Origin: Streptomyces sp. SID11385
Lineage (GTDB): Bacteria; Actinomycetota; Actinomycetes; Streptomycetales; Streptomycetaceae
Direction: 5' to 3'
Assembly (NCBI RefSeq): GCF_010548245.1
Contig: NZ_JAAGLR010000875.1
Span: forward strand, 1 to 40,489
DNA: 40,489 nt
Shown here: positions 28,940 through 38,400 of the stretch, in pieces
Position numbering within the stretch: the first letter of the stretch is position 1
Layout of the letters: each line of letters begins with the position of its first letter
Program-made: the position numbers and the translations under genes
Notes under the pieces: generated by a model
Databases searched by the model: none
Seen by the model: only the letters and a program-made list of their open reading frames with translations
What the model was told of the DNA's origin: nothing

Positions 28940-29653
28940 GTGGCTGTGCTGAAGTACGAACAGATCGTGGACGCGCTACGGGCGCGCATCACCGGGGGCG
29001 AGTTCGGGCCCGGCGACCTCCTGCCCTCCGGACGGGACCTCGCCGAGGAATGGGACGTATCGCGCGCGACCGTCGTAAAGGCGATGGACGTACTCCGCGC
29101 CGACGGCGTGGTCGTCGCCCGGCAAGGCGCGGGCTTCGTCGTCGCCGAGCAGCCCCTCGCCCGCCCGGCAGGCAGGCGCGGACCGGGCGCACGCACCACC
29201 GGGGCCACCGCATACCGCATCCTGGGCACACCCGCCGAGGAGGTCCCGCCCGCCGACGTCGCAGCCGCCCTCGGCCTCCCGGACGACGGACCCGCCCTTC
29301 GTCGTACGCGGCTGCTGCTCCTGGAGGACGGCACCCCGCTCTCCCTCGTCGACGCCTGGTTCCCGCCCGCCGTCTCGGCGCGGTGCCCGCGCCTCACCGA
29401 CCCCACCCCGCTGGCCGAGGGCACCACCCGGTACATCGCGCAGCGCACCGGCCGAACGCCCGCACAGGGCACGGACGTGACGACGGCCCGGCTCGCCACC
29501 ACCGCCGAGACAAGCACGCTCGGACTGCCCGCTCCGGCGACCGTCGTGACGACCCTTCACCACGCCCGGGACCGTGAGGGCCCTCTCGTCTGCGAAGTCG
29601 GCGTGACCCCGGCGGAGCTGTGGGAGGACACGCAGACCTACCCCATGGGGTAG
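28940..29653 (+). CDS. GntR-family regulator (HutC/UTRA type)
   Basis: 237 aa. GTG with GGAGG upstream. Residues 1-75 are the winged helix (VLKYEQIVDALRARITGGEFGPGDLLPSGRDLAEEWDVSRATVVKAMDVLRADGVV). Residues 85-235 are a UTRA effector domain (TAYRILG, RTRLLLLEDGTPLSLVDAWFPP). KorSA and TraR of actinomycete mobile elements belong to the same family and control transfer and replication; here it lies directly upstream of the packaging genes. Confidence 0.85.
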   Translation: MAVLKYEQIVDALRARITGGEFGPGDLLPSGRDLAEEWDVSRATVVKAMDVLRADGVVVARQGAGFVVAEQPLARPAGRRGPGARTTGATAYRILGTPAEEVPPADVAAALGLPDDGPALRRTRLLLLEDGTPLSLVDAWFPPAVSARCPRLTDPTPLAEGTTRYIAQRTGRTPAQGTDVTTARLATTAETSTLGLPAPATVVTTLHHARDREGPLVCEVGVTPAELWEDTQTYPMG

Positions 29654-29708
29654 GTGCCGCGCGCTGGCCGACTCCGCTCGGTCGGCACACACTCATACAC
29701 TCCGTGTC

Positions 29709-30215
29709 ATGGCCAGTGACGCAGAGTCCCCCAAAGGCACCGGCGGCCGCGGTGCCAACGGCAGGTTCATCCGGACCCCCGAAGGTGCCGCGCGCGACGC
29801 CCTCGCCGCGCGCCTCCGCGCCCAGGGCCGCAGCTTCCAGCAGATCGCCGACGAGCTGGGCCTCAAGTCGAAGTCATGCGCGCACGAGGCCGTGGGGCGC
29901 GCCCTCCACTCGATCGTCGCCGACGACGCCGAAGCGCTCCGCCAGCGTGAGGCCGCCCACCTTGACGCCCTCACCGAGGAGGCTCTCACCGTGCTGGAGC
30001 GCACCCACTACGCGCACTCCCACGGCCGCCTCGTCCTCGACGCCGACGGCGAGCCGCTCCTCGACGACGGACCGAAGCTCGCCGCGCTACGGGAGCTGCG
30101 CGCGATCCGCGAAAGCTACCGGCGCCTCCACGGCCTCGACAGCTCCGCGAAAATCGAGATGGGCGGCGAGCTGCGGTACGAGGTGGTCGGTATTGACCCC
30201 GCCGACCTCGTGTGA
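29709..30215 (+). CDS. Terminase small subunit-like protein
   Basis: 168 aa. Residues 25-70 carry a helix-turn-helix (ARLRAQGRSFQQIADELGLKSKSCAHEAVGRAL), then an acidic helical region (LRQREAAHLDALTEEALTVLERTHY) and RAIRESYRRLHGLD near the end, the layout of phage small terminases, which bind pac/cos and recruit TerL. Its position just before TerL supports this. A TACACT -10-like hexamer lies 10 bases before the ATG, suggesting a near-leaderless transcript. Confidence 0.75.
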   Translation: MASDAESPKGTGGRGANGRFIRTPEGAARDALAARLRAQGRSFQQIADELGLKSKSCAHEAVGRALHSIVADDAEALRQREAAHLDALTEEALTVLERTHYAHSHGRLVLDADGEPLLDDGPKLAALRELRAIRESYRRLHGLDSSAKIEMGGELRYEVVGIDPADLV

Positions 30216-30335
30216 CTACCCATCAACAAGCTTCGTCGCAAAGGCACTTACAGGACAGCAAGGTAGAATTGCACACGAATAACCCCGGCGGGTGCGGGAA
30301 CACCCCCGGGGCGTGACCGACTGGTTGGAGTCGAT

Positions 30336-31112
30336 GTGCTCAAGCGTACCTGCGGTGTGCCCGGGTGCCCCCGCTTGCATCTGGCGAAGGGCTACTGTTC
30401 CGCGCACTATCAGCGTTGGATCAAGACCGGCGATCCGGGAACGGCAGCCGTGAAACAGCAGCACAACCGCTGCTCAGTCGAGGGGTGCGCCCTGCCCCAC
30501 TACGGCAACGGCTTCTGCGCGGGCCACTGGCGCCGCTGGCGGCGCACCGGCACTCCGGGGCCGCTGGCACTCCCAGGCCCCCGACGGCGGGGCGCCTGCT
30601 CAGTTGAGGGGTGCGAGGACCCGCACTCCGCCCGAGACTTGTGCGGCAGCCACTACGCACGGTGGCGGAGGTCTGGCAGCGCTGGAGGGGCCTTCACCGT
30701 CCGCCGCCGGAACCCCAGCCAGCGAGACGCGGAGGGGCGCAAGCAGTGCCGAGGCTGCGACCGCTGGCTCGAAGAGACGTGCTTCAACCGAAAGCGCGGC
30801 ACCTCAGACGGACTGGCCGCCGAGTGCGGCGACTGCGTGCACGCCCGCGTGATCAGCCGAAGGTACGGCGTCGATCTGACGTGGTATCTCGCGACTCTGG
30901 AGAGCCAGGAGGGTGGCTGCGCCATCTGCGGCTCGCGATCGAACGGCAGGCGTCTGCACATCGACCACGACCACACCCACTGCGGGCCGCGTCGGGGCTG
31001 CGCAGGCTGTGTCCGAGGGTTGCTGTGCTCGTCCTGCAACACCGGGGTCGGGAACTTCCGGGACAATGTGGATCTCCTGAAGGCTGCGATCAGCTACCTC
31101 GAACGGGAGTGA
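30336..31112 (+). CDS. Endonuclease VII-type HNH nuclease with three zinc repeats
   Basis: 258 aa. GTG with GGAG upstream. Three N-terminal repeats (6-35, 46-75, 88-116) follow C-x-V-x-GC-x4-H-x4-C-x2-H/HY-x-RW, each a small zinc knuckle. The C-terminus is the recombination endonuclease VII domain: CAIC (195-198), HIDHDH (208-213), VRGLLCSSCNTGVG (226-239). Known role of the family: cleavage of branched DNA or homing. It is inserted between TerS and TerL, a common HNH site in phages, and its 120-bp leader is less GC-rich than its neighbours, which suggests separate acquisition. Confidence 0.8.
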   Translation: MLKRTCGVPGCPRLHLAKGYCSAHYQRWIKTGDPGTAAVKQQHNRCSVEGCALPHYGNGFCAGHWRRWRRTGTPGPLALPGPRRRGACSVEGCEDPHSARDLCGSHYARWRRSGSAGGAFTVRRRNPSQRDAEGRKQCRGCDRWLEETCFNRKRGTSDGLAAECGDCVHARVISRRYGVDLTWYLATLESQEGGCAICGSRSNGRRLHIDHDHTHCGPRRGCAGCVRGLLCSSCNTGVGNFRDNVDLLKAAISYLERE

Positions 31113-31113
31113 C

Positions 31114-32583
31114 ATGAACGGCACCGTCGTCAGGTACGAGCCTCGCGGCGGTGCTGTGAAGCTGCTGACCTGCCGGGACGCGGAGGTACTGATCTGCGGC
31201 CCGGCAGGCACCGGCAAATCTCTCGCCATGCTCCAGAAGCTCCACTTCACCTGCCTCGCCGTCCCCGGGCTGCGCGCGCTTCTCGTCCGGCAGACGCACG
31301 CCTCCCTCACCGGCACGACCCTCGTGACCTTCGAACGGACCGTCGTCGGCGAAGCGATCGCCGCTGGCCTCGTGCGGTGGTTCGGGGGCAGCGCCCGACA
31401 GCCACCCGCGTACCGGTACGCCAACGGCTCCGAGATCCTGGTCGGCGGCCTCGACAGGCCCGAGAAATTTCTCAGCTCAGAGTTCGACCGCATCGCTGTG
31501 GACGAGGCCACCCAGATCAGCAAGACCGCGCACGAGACACTGATCACCCGGCTGAGGGGTGGCGCGCCCACGTACAAGCAGATCGTGTGCGCCGCGAACC
31601 CGGCCCAGCCCACGCACTGGCTCAAGCAGCGGGCCGACACCGGCACCATGCGGCTGATCAACTCCCGCCACCGGGACAACCCCGCGTACATCAAGGCTGA
31701 CGGCTCCCCCACGGAGATCGGAGCCGCCTACCTCGCGAAGCTCGACGCCCTGTCCGGAGTCCGGCGCCTGCGTCTGCGAGATGGCCAGTGGGCCGCCGCC
31801 GAGGGCATGGTCTACGACGGCTGGGACGACGCGGTCCACCTCGTCGACCCGGCGCCGATCCCGAAGGAGTGGCCGCGCTGGTGGGTGGTCGACTTCGGCT
31901 TCACCAACCCCTTCGTCCTCCAGTGCTGGGCGGAGGACCCTGACGGCCGCTTGATCATGTACCGGGAGATCTACCGCACCCAGCGCCTCGTCGAGGACCA
32001 CGCCCGGGACATTCTGCGCCTGGTCCGCGCGTGCGCGCAGTGCTGCGGGTCGAAGCGCGAGGCGCACGACTGTCAGGCGTGCAAGGCGTGCCGGCTGGAG
32101 TGGACGGAGCCGCGCCCACAGGCGGTGATCTGCGACCACGACGCCGAAGACCGCGCGACGCTGGAACGGCACCTCGGGCTCGCGACGACGCCGGCGAAGA
32201 AGGGGAAGTCGACGGGTATTCAGGCTGCGCAGGGACGGCTGAAGGTGGCGGGCGACGGACGGCCCCGGCTGATGCTGATGCGCAGCGCGCTCGTCGAGCG
32301 GGACCAGGCGCTCGACGAGGCGAAGAAGCCATGCTCGACGGAGGAGGAAGTGCCCTCGTACGTCTGGGCTGTGAAGCCGGGCGGCGAGGAGAAGGAGGAG
32401 CCCGTCAAGCGCGACGACCATGGCATGGACGCCATGCGGTACATGGTGGCACAGCGGGACCTGGTGGGAGACACGCGGGTGTCGTCTCCGGCGGTCGCGC
32501 GGCAAGCGCCGCGCGTGGGTACGGGAGTTGCTGGACGGTACGGCCGGCACATCAGTGGAGGGGCCGGGCCCCGCACGGCGTGA
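31114..32583 (+). CDS. terL: Terminase large subunit
   Basis: 489 aa. Walker A GPAGTGKS (29-36), Walker B RIAVDEATQ (126-134), then the RNase-H-like nuclease with WVVDFGFTNPF (D260) and DHDAED (D341), and a final RDDHGMDAMRYMV. ATP-driven DNA packaging motor plus genome-cutting nuclease. An unusual cysteine cluster (C307, C310, C311, C320, C323, C326) is inserted between nuclease strands and could bind zinc. Starts one base after the endonuclease stop codon. Confidence 0.92.
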   Translation: MNGTVVRYEPRGGAVKLLTCRDAEVLICGPAGTGKSLAMLQKLHFTCLAVPGLRALLVRQTHASLTGTTLVTFERTVVGEAIAAGLVRWFGGSARQPPAYRYANGSEILVGGLDRPEKFLSSEFDRIAVDEATQISKTAHETLITRLRGGAPTYKQIVCAANPAQPTHWLKQRADTGTMRLINSRHRDNPAYIKADGSPTEIGAAYLAKLDALSGVRRLRLRDGQWAAAEGMVYDGWDDAVHLVDPAPIPKEWPRWWVVDFGFTNPFVLQCWAEDPDGRLIMYREIYRTQRLVEDHARDILRLVRACAQCCGSKREAHDCQACKACRLEWTEPRPQAVICDHDAEDRATLERHLGLATTPAKKGKSTGIQAAQGRLKVAGDGRPRLMLMRSALVERDQALDEAKKPCSTEEEVPSYVWAVKPGGEEKEEPVKRDDHGMDAMRYMVAQRDLVGDTRVSSPAVARQAPRVGTGVAGRYGRHISGGAGPRTA

Positions 32584-32739
32584 GCGGCGAGGACGACTGA
32601 CCGGTACGTCCCCAGGGGTGTCGCCACCATCCGTGATGTGCGGGAGATTTTGCGGCCCAACCATCATTGAACAAAAGAATCTTTCGCATGACGCTACGAT
32701 CGGGCCTCGCAAGCCAGAAGATCCACTGCGGAGGTCCAC
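32584..32739 (+). promoter_or_regulatory. AT-richer intergenic stretch with possible promoter
   Basis: 156 bp between TerL and DUF1360. 32664-32700 is AT-rich for this genome (TTGAACAAAAGAATC) and ends in a -10-like TACGAT (32695-32700). No well-spaced -35. May hold a promoter for the head genes. Confidence 0.3.
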
Positions 32740-33081
32740 GTGATCGCGCTCACCACCCTCGCCCTCCTGGCCCTCGCCGGATATCGCGCGACCCGGCTCA
32801 TCGTGGCTGACTCGATCCTCGACCCGCTCCGGGACCGACTCTTCGCCTGGCACGAAGCCCGGCTCGACTCGAAGGCCCGGGACTTCGTGATCACCCTGCT
32901 CTCGTGCACCTACTGCATCGGCTGGTGGCTCTCGGGCGCGATCCTCGCGACGTACCTCTTCGCATCGGGGCAGTGGCACGACGCCCCGGTGCTCGTGCAC
33001 GGCGTGGAGTGGCTCGCCGTCGCGGGCGGGCAGGCGCTCCTCTCCCGCATCGACGACACCCTGCCGACCCGGGACGCCTGA
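32740..33081 (+). CDS. DUF1360 membrane protein
   Basis: 113 aa. GTG with CGGAGG upstream. Pattern LAGYRATRLIVADSILDPLRDRL...DFVITLLSCTYCIGWWLSGAILATYLF matches DUF1360: an R-x-x-R-L-D helix, then a C-x-x-C-xGWW membrane segment. Found in actinophages close to the terminase. Function unknown. Confidence 0.8.
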   Translation: MIALTTLALLALAGYRATRLIVADSILDPLRDRLFAWHEARLDSKARDFVITLLSCTYCIGWWLSGAILATYLFASGQWHDAPVLVHGVEWLAVAGGQALLSRIDDTLPTRDA

Positions 33082-33203
33082 TGGGGAGCAACCTCACGCT
33101 CGTGCTGTGCCTCGGGCTCGCCACCGCGTACTGGGCGTGGACAGCCTGGCTCGACAAGCGCCCACCGCGCCCGCGCCGCCCGCGCCGCAGGGACCGCCGA
33201 TGA
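33081..33203 (+). CDS. Single-pass membrane peptide (40 aa)
   Basis: ATG overlaps the previous stop by one base. MGSNLTLVLCLGLATAYWAWTAWLDKRPPRPRRPRRRDRR: one transmembrane segment followed by a strongly basic tail. Stop overlaps the portal start. Such small proteins occur in phage head modules. Confidence 0.6.
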   Translation: MGSNLTLVLCLGLATAYWAWTAWLDKRPPRPRRPRRRDRR

Positions 33204-34900
33204 CCCGCGAACTCGTCAGCGCGGCCGCCCGCTACACCACCCGCACGGCGAAGACGACCGCGCAGAACCCGGCCCGCTCGCAGCAGGCGCGCGCCTGGGG
33301 CTTCTACCGCACTCCCGAGGTGCGGTCCTTCGCGAACTGGATCGGCAACGCGATGAGCGGCGCCCGCTTGTACGCCGGCCGCTACCGACCCGACGGGAGC
33401 ATCGAACCGGCGCCCGACGGCCACCCCGCCGCCCTGCACGTCGCCGGCATCGCCGGAGGCGCCGACGGGCAGTCGCAGCTCCTTCGGGAGTACGGCCGTC
33501 ACCTCGCGGTCGCCGGGGAGGGCTGGACGGTCATCCGCCCACGCGAGGACGGCCGCGCCGACTGGCACGTGGTGTCCGTGCTGGAGATCTCCTCGAAGGG
33601 CTCCAGCGGCCTCGAAGCGGAGATCGACGGCCGGCCCGTGGCCATCCCGGCGCACGATCCGGACGTCGTGGTCCCGGATCTCGCGCCGGTCGCGATCCGC
33701 GTGTGGGACCCCAGCCCCGAGCGGCACCTTGAGGCCGACAGCCCCGTGCTCGCCGCCCTTGACGAGCTGGAAGAGCTGCGCCTCCTGGGCGCCGTGGTCC
33801 GCGCCGTGGCTCAGTCGCGCCTCACCGGGCGCGGCGTCCTCCTCATCCCGCAGGGCACCCGCTTCCCCACCTCGCCGGGGCAGTCGGACGCGGAGGACGA
33901 CCTCCTCGATGTCTTCATGCAGGTCGCGGAGACCGCGATCCGCGAGCCGGACTCGGCTGCCGCGACGGTCCCGATCATCCTCGAAGTCCCGCCGGAGTCC
34001 ATCGGCCAGATCCAGCACCTGGTCCTGCGGACGGACTTCGACGAATTGGCGATCAAGCTCCGCGAGGAGAACATCCGCCGCTTCGCAACCGCTGCCGACA
34101 TCCCCGGCGAATTCCTCCTCGGCCTTGGTGACGTCAACCACTGGGGCGCCTGGGAGCTCACCAGCGAGGCGATCCGTCTCGGGATCGAGCCGCGCCTCCG
34201 TGTCGTCGCCCATGCCTACACCGAGCAGTGGCTTCGCCCACTTCTGGAGGACGAGGGCGTACCCGACGCCGTGGAGTGGATGGTCCTGGCCGACTCCTCC
34301 CCGCTCCGCGTCCGCACCAACCGCTCCAGCACGGCGATCGAGGTCCACAAGCTCGGCGCCATCAGCGACGCGGCCCTACGCCGCGAGACGGGCTTCGACG
34401 AAGCCGACGCACCGACCACCGCCCCCGCTGAGCAGACGGAGGACACCGTGCCCACCACCCCCACCACGCCGCTGCCCGCCGACGAGGCCACCGACATCCC
34501 CGACACCCTCCCGGCCTCCGCCCACGCGCCCGCCCCGGCGCCGGGCGACCCGCTCGTCGCCGCCGTTGACGGACTCCTGTGGCACGCCCTCCACCAGGCG
34601 GGGGAGAAACTTCGCCGCTCCGGAGCCTGCCCGCGCGACCGCCGAGCGGAGGCGCGCCGCATCACCGCGTCCCGCCGCCACACCGTCTACCCCGTCACCC
34701 GCGAGGAGGTCGACGCCCTCAACCTCCTCGACGGCGTCCTCGACCGCGCGCCGGAGATCGCCGCCCGCTACGGCGCCGACCCGACCTGCCTCCAGCGAAC
34801 CCTCACCGCCTACCTCCGCGAACTCATGGCCGCTGGGGTGGAGTACGACCACACGCACGTACGCCCGGTCGTCGCCGGGTGCCTCACGGAGGCCGCGTGA
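33200..34900 (+). CDS. Portal protein
   Basis: 566 aa. ATG overlaps the previous stop by four bases. Portal features: GFYRTPEVRSFANWIGNAMSGARLYAG near the start; LLREYGRHLAVAGEGWTVIRP; WDPSPERHLEADSPVLAALDELEELRLL; LTGRGVLLIPQG; and RFATAADIPGEFLLGLGDVNHWGAWEL. It forms the dodecameric DNA channel at the head vertex. The last 150 residues (after about 410) are a Pro/Thr-rich linker and a helical extension not typical of all portals. Confidence 0.85.
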   Translation: MTRELVSAAARYTTRTAKTTAQNPARSQQARAWGFYRTPEVRSFANWIGNAMSGARLYAGRYRPDGSIEPAPDGHPAALHVAGIAGGADGQSQLLREYGRHLAVAGEGWTVIRPREDGRADWHVVSVLEISSKGSSGLEAEIDGRPVAIPAHDPDVVVPDLAPVAIRVWDPSPERHLEADSPVLAALDELEELRLLGAVVRAVAQSRLTGRGVLLIPQGTRFPTSPGQSDAEDDLLDVFMQVAETAIREPDSAAATVPIILEVPPESIGQIQHLVLRTDFDELAIKLREENIRRFATAADIPGEFLLGLGDVNHWGAWELTSEAIRLGIEPRLRVVAHAYTEQWLRPLLEDEGVPDAVEWMVLADSSPLRVRTNRSSTAIEVHKLGAISDAALRRETGFDEADAPTTAPAEQTEDTVPTTPTTPLPADEATDIPDTLPASAHAPAPAPGDPLVAAVDGLLWHALHQAGEKLRRSGACPRDRRAEARRITASRRHTVYPVTREEVDALNLLDGVLDRAPEIAARYGADPTCLQRTLTAYLRELMAAGVEYDHTHVRPVVAGCLTEAA

Positions 34901-35244
34901 CCACCCCCATCTACGACGCCCCGGTCGGGCACAGCCGCGCCGCGCACCGCGTCCACGGCTGGTGCTCGCACTGCCCTGGCCGAACGGCGGCGGAGGAGGT
35001 CATCGCGTGGCGGTCCGAGGCCGCCGACCGTCATGCCGCTGAGGACTGGATCGGTGACGAGGGCGGGCCCTTCGACGCGTCCACCGCCTGGCGGAAGTGC
35101 CCGGAGTGCGGCGTCGCCGGCGCCCTCTCCGTCGTCACGGTGACGGTCCAGTCCACCAGCAGCCCGAAGCGAGCGGGCGGCTGGGCGTACTGCCTCAACT
35201 GCGAGGCCGTGCCGCAGGAGCGGGGGGTAGCCCATGCCGGGTGA
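34897..35244 (+). CDS. Zinc-motif protein downstream of portal
   Basis: 115 aa. GTG overlaps the portal stop. The N-terminus GHSRAAHRVHGWCSHCPGRTAAEEVIAWRSE is repeated in the next gene. CPECG and CLNCE near the end form a second, ribbon-like site. Unknown role, but located among head genes. Confidence 0.6.
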   Translation: MTTPIYDAPVGHSRAAHRVHGWCSHCPGRTAAEEVIAWRSEAADRHAAEDWIGDEGGPFDASTAWRKCPECGVAGALSVVTVTVQSTSSPKRAGGWAYCLNCEAVPQERGVAHAG

Positions 35245-35422
35245 CCCTCAGCGCGCTGTCGTCCTGCACAGCCGTCCCGCGCACCGCGCGCTCGGCTGGT
35301 GCGGGCGGTGTCCGGGCCGCGACCTGGGTGACGAGGTCAGGGCGTGGCGGGATCGTGAGGTCTCCCGCATGCTTGCCGTGAGCACCTCCGTACCGGAGGA
35401 GGCCGCCCGTGCCGGATCGTGA
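35234..35422 (+). CDS. Paralogue of the preceding N-terminal domain (62 aa)
   Basis: LHSRPAHRALGWCGRCPGRDLGDEVRAWRDRE aligns with the N-terminus of the 34897 product, indicating tandem duplication. It overlaps both neighbours (11 bases with the preceding gene, 14 with the next). CxxC present. Confidence 0.6.
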   Translation: MPGDPQRAVVLHSRPAHRALGWCGRCPGRDLGDEVRAWRDREVSRMLAVSTSVPEEAARAGS

Positions 35423-38400
35423 CGCCCTGCTGGCCCAGGCCGAGGACGACATCGCCGCCGAGGTACAGGCCGTCCTCGACGAGGTCACCGCCGACTTCGC
35501 CACCGAACTCGACGCGGCTACCGAGCTGGTCGCCGCCCGGTTCTCCGTGGCGGCCATCGGCCGCATGTGGAGCCGCCAGGTTCCGCGTCTCGTGCGCCGC
35601 CTCCTCGGCATCACCGAGGCAGCAGCACAGCACGCCGCCGGCACGGTCGACGCCGAGCTGCCCGAAGGCTGGGAGAACCTGCCCGGCCGCTACGACAGCG
35701 ACCGGCTCCCGGCTGGGCTCGGCGCCTACGTCGAGACGACCGAGCACCTGCTGCGCGCAGTCGGTGACCGTCTCTCCAGCGCGGCCGTCACGGAGCTGGC
35801 GGCCGGGCTGGACGCGGGCGAGGACATCGAGGCGCTGCGGGCCCGCCTGCGGGCGGCCTTCGGCCGGGAAGGCGCGCAGCTCGGCCACGCCCGCGAGGAA
35901 CGGATCGCGCGGACCGAAGCGGTCCGGGCCTGGAACTCGGCGACGCTCGCCGCAGGCATGGCACTCACGGGCCGGGACCGGCCGCTCGTGAAGCAGTGGC
36001 TCACCCGCGGGGACTCGACGGTCCGGGACGCCCACGAGGACGTGGCCGGGCAACTGCGGCTGCTGAACGAGCCGTTCACGGTGGGCGGGGTGGAGATGTC
36101 CGGCCCTGGCGACCCGGGCGCCCCGCCCGCTCTCACTGTGAACTGCCGGTGCGTCCTTGCATTGGCGCACGCGGACCGTTCCGCAGCCATGGAATCCAAA
36201 ACGATCTCCCGTGCCGCGTCTTTGAATCGAAAGGATCTCGCGATCATGGAGTCACTGACCGCCGCGAGCGGCGAGCACACAGGCGCGATGATCGCGCTCC
36301 TGCCCACCCCAGCCGACGCCGCCGGCCTCGCCATTGACGAAGGCGAAGACGTCAGCGAGCTGCACCTCACCCTCTACTACCTCGGCGAGAGCGCCGACTG
36401 GTCCGACGGCGAGCGCGCCGAGCTGGCCAACGCCGTCCGCGCGCGACTCGCCGACATCCCCGGCCCGCTGCCCGGCTACGCCTTCGGCGCGAACCACTGG
36501 AACAGCAACGGCGACGACCCGTGCTGGGTCTGGGCAGTCGGCGACGACCGCGACGCGAACGAGGACGGACCCACCCTCACCACCGTCCGCGCTGCCGCCG
36601 CCGACGCGCTGCAAGAGGCTCACGGCCCTGAGATTCCCCGGCAGCACAGCCCGTGGGTGCCGCACGTCGCCGCCGCCTACTCCCCCGATCCCGCGCTCCT
36701 CGCCGAGCTGGAAAGCCGCCTCGGCCCGATCATCTTCGACCGGGTCCGGCTCGCCTTCGGGGGCGAGCACATCGACATCCCCCTCGGCCCCGCTGATGTT
36801 CCCGCCGAGCAGACCGCCGCCGCGCCGGTCGCCCTCCTCCCCCGCCCCTGGTCCACCCCCGGCGACGCGGCCCTCGCATACGAGAACACCGAGACCGGCG
36901 ACGGCCGCATCTTCGCGCCCGGCTCCGTCACCTGGGGTACCGGCCCGTGGCCCCTCCAGTACGCCGACGAGATGCTGTCCGGCCACGAGGGCGCTGAACT
37001 GGCCGGGTCCATCCAGGAAGTGAGCCGCGACGGCGACCGCATCGCCGGTGCTGGAGTCCTCTACCCCGGACGCCCCGCCGGCGCCGACGCCATCCTGCTC
37101 TTGGAGGACGAGGCACCCCTCGGCGTCAGCGTCGACCTCGACGACGTCGACGTTGAGTTCATCGACCGGCGCCCGCCCGAGGAGCAGCCGCAGGACGACG
37201 AAGTGCTCCTCGTCGCCTCCCTCGCCTCCGCGTCCGTGCTGCGCCTCGCCGACGGAGGGTGGATGGTCCGGGCCACCGCCGCCGCGCAGTGGACCGCGAG
37301 CGGGCAGGCCATGCTCCGTACGAGCCACGCCGCCGAGTGGACGACCGCGGCCGACGGCACCGTCCCCGTCAAAGCCGTACGCGCCGCGCTCACGGACGCG
37401 CGGATCACCGCTGCCGCCGGTGACCCCGACGATCCCGAGCGCGGGGAGCTGGTCCACCAGGAGTCCGCAGGCGATGTCCTCATGCGGATCACCCGCGCCC
37501 GGCTGCGCGGCGCGACTCTCGTCGCCATGCCCGCCTACGACCGGGCCCGCATCGTCCTCGGCCCGGAGCCGGACCCCGAGCAGACGGCAGCCTGCACTCC
37601 CACGGTGCAGGCCGCCGGGGACGCGATGACCCGCGTCATCCGCTACGTCTCCGGTGCCCCCGTCGCCGTCACCCCCCGCGAGGTCGCCGAGGCCCTGCGC
37701 ATCCCCCTCGCGCAGGCCCGGTCCCTGCTTGCCCGCGCGGTCACCGCCGGGCACCTCGTACGGCTCGCGCGCGGCCTGTACGTCGGCGCCCCCGACCTCC
37801 CCGAGGGGGACGTGTCGGCCTCGATGTCGGGCGACCTCTCTCTTCCCGTCCATCCCGACCGGGACGCCCCCTGGGACGGCGACGCCGCCGCCTCCCGCGT
37901 TCTCGCCTGGGCCACCGCCGAGGACGGCACCGTGAACGGCCAGCGCCTCGGCGCGGCGTTCCTCTACCGCGACGACACCGCCGATCCGGCCACGCTCGCC
38001 GCGTACAAGCTCGGCACCGCCGACGTCTTCGACGGCGAACTCCACATCGTGCCGGGCGCGGTCTTCGCGATCGCCTCCGTTCTCCAGGGCGGCCGAGGCG
38101 GAGCCGACATCCCCGAGACCGAGCAGGACGACCTCCGCGCCCGCGTCGAAGACCTCTACGCCCGGCTCGCAGACGCACTGGACGACCCGACGCTGCGCGC
38201 CCCCTGGGACGACGACGAAGAGGAGACCGGCATGCGCGAGCTCGAAGCATCTGCCTGGAACGCGATGAGCCAGGCGCCCCCGATGCCCGCCGCGTGGTTC
38301 CGCGAGCCGACCGAGGAGGAACTGCCGCCCGGCTCCGGCGGCGTCCACTACAAGGACGGCAGGGTGTACGGCTGGGTCGCCCAGGCCGGAGAGCCGCACG

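Noticed and set aside
28860..28940. Copy of the 18-bp operator upstream of the GntR gene
   Set aside because: The site there is CGGTTAACCG and does not match TGCCTA-N5-TAGGCA; treated as a separate GntR site.
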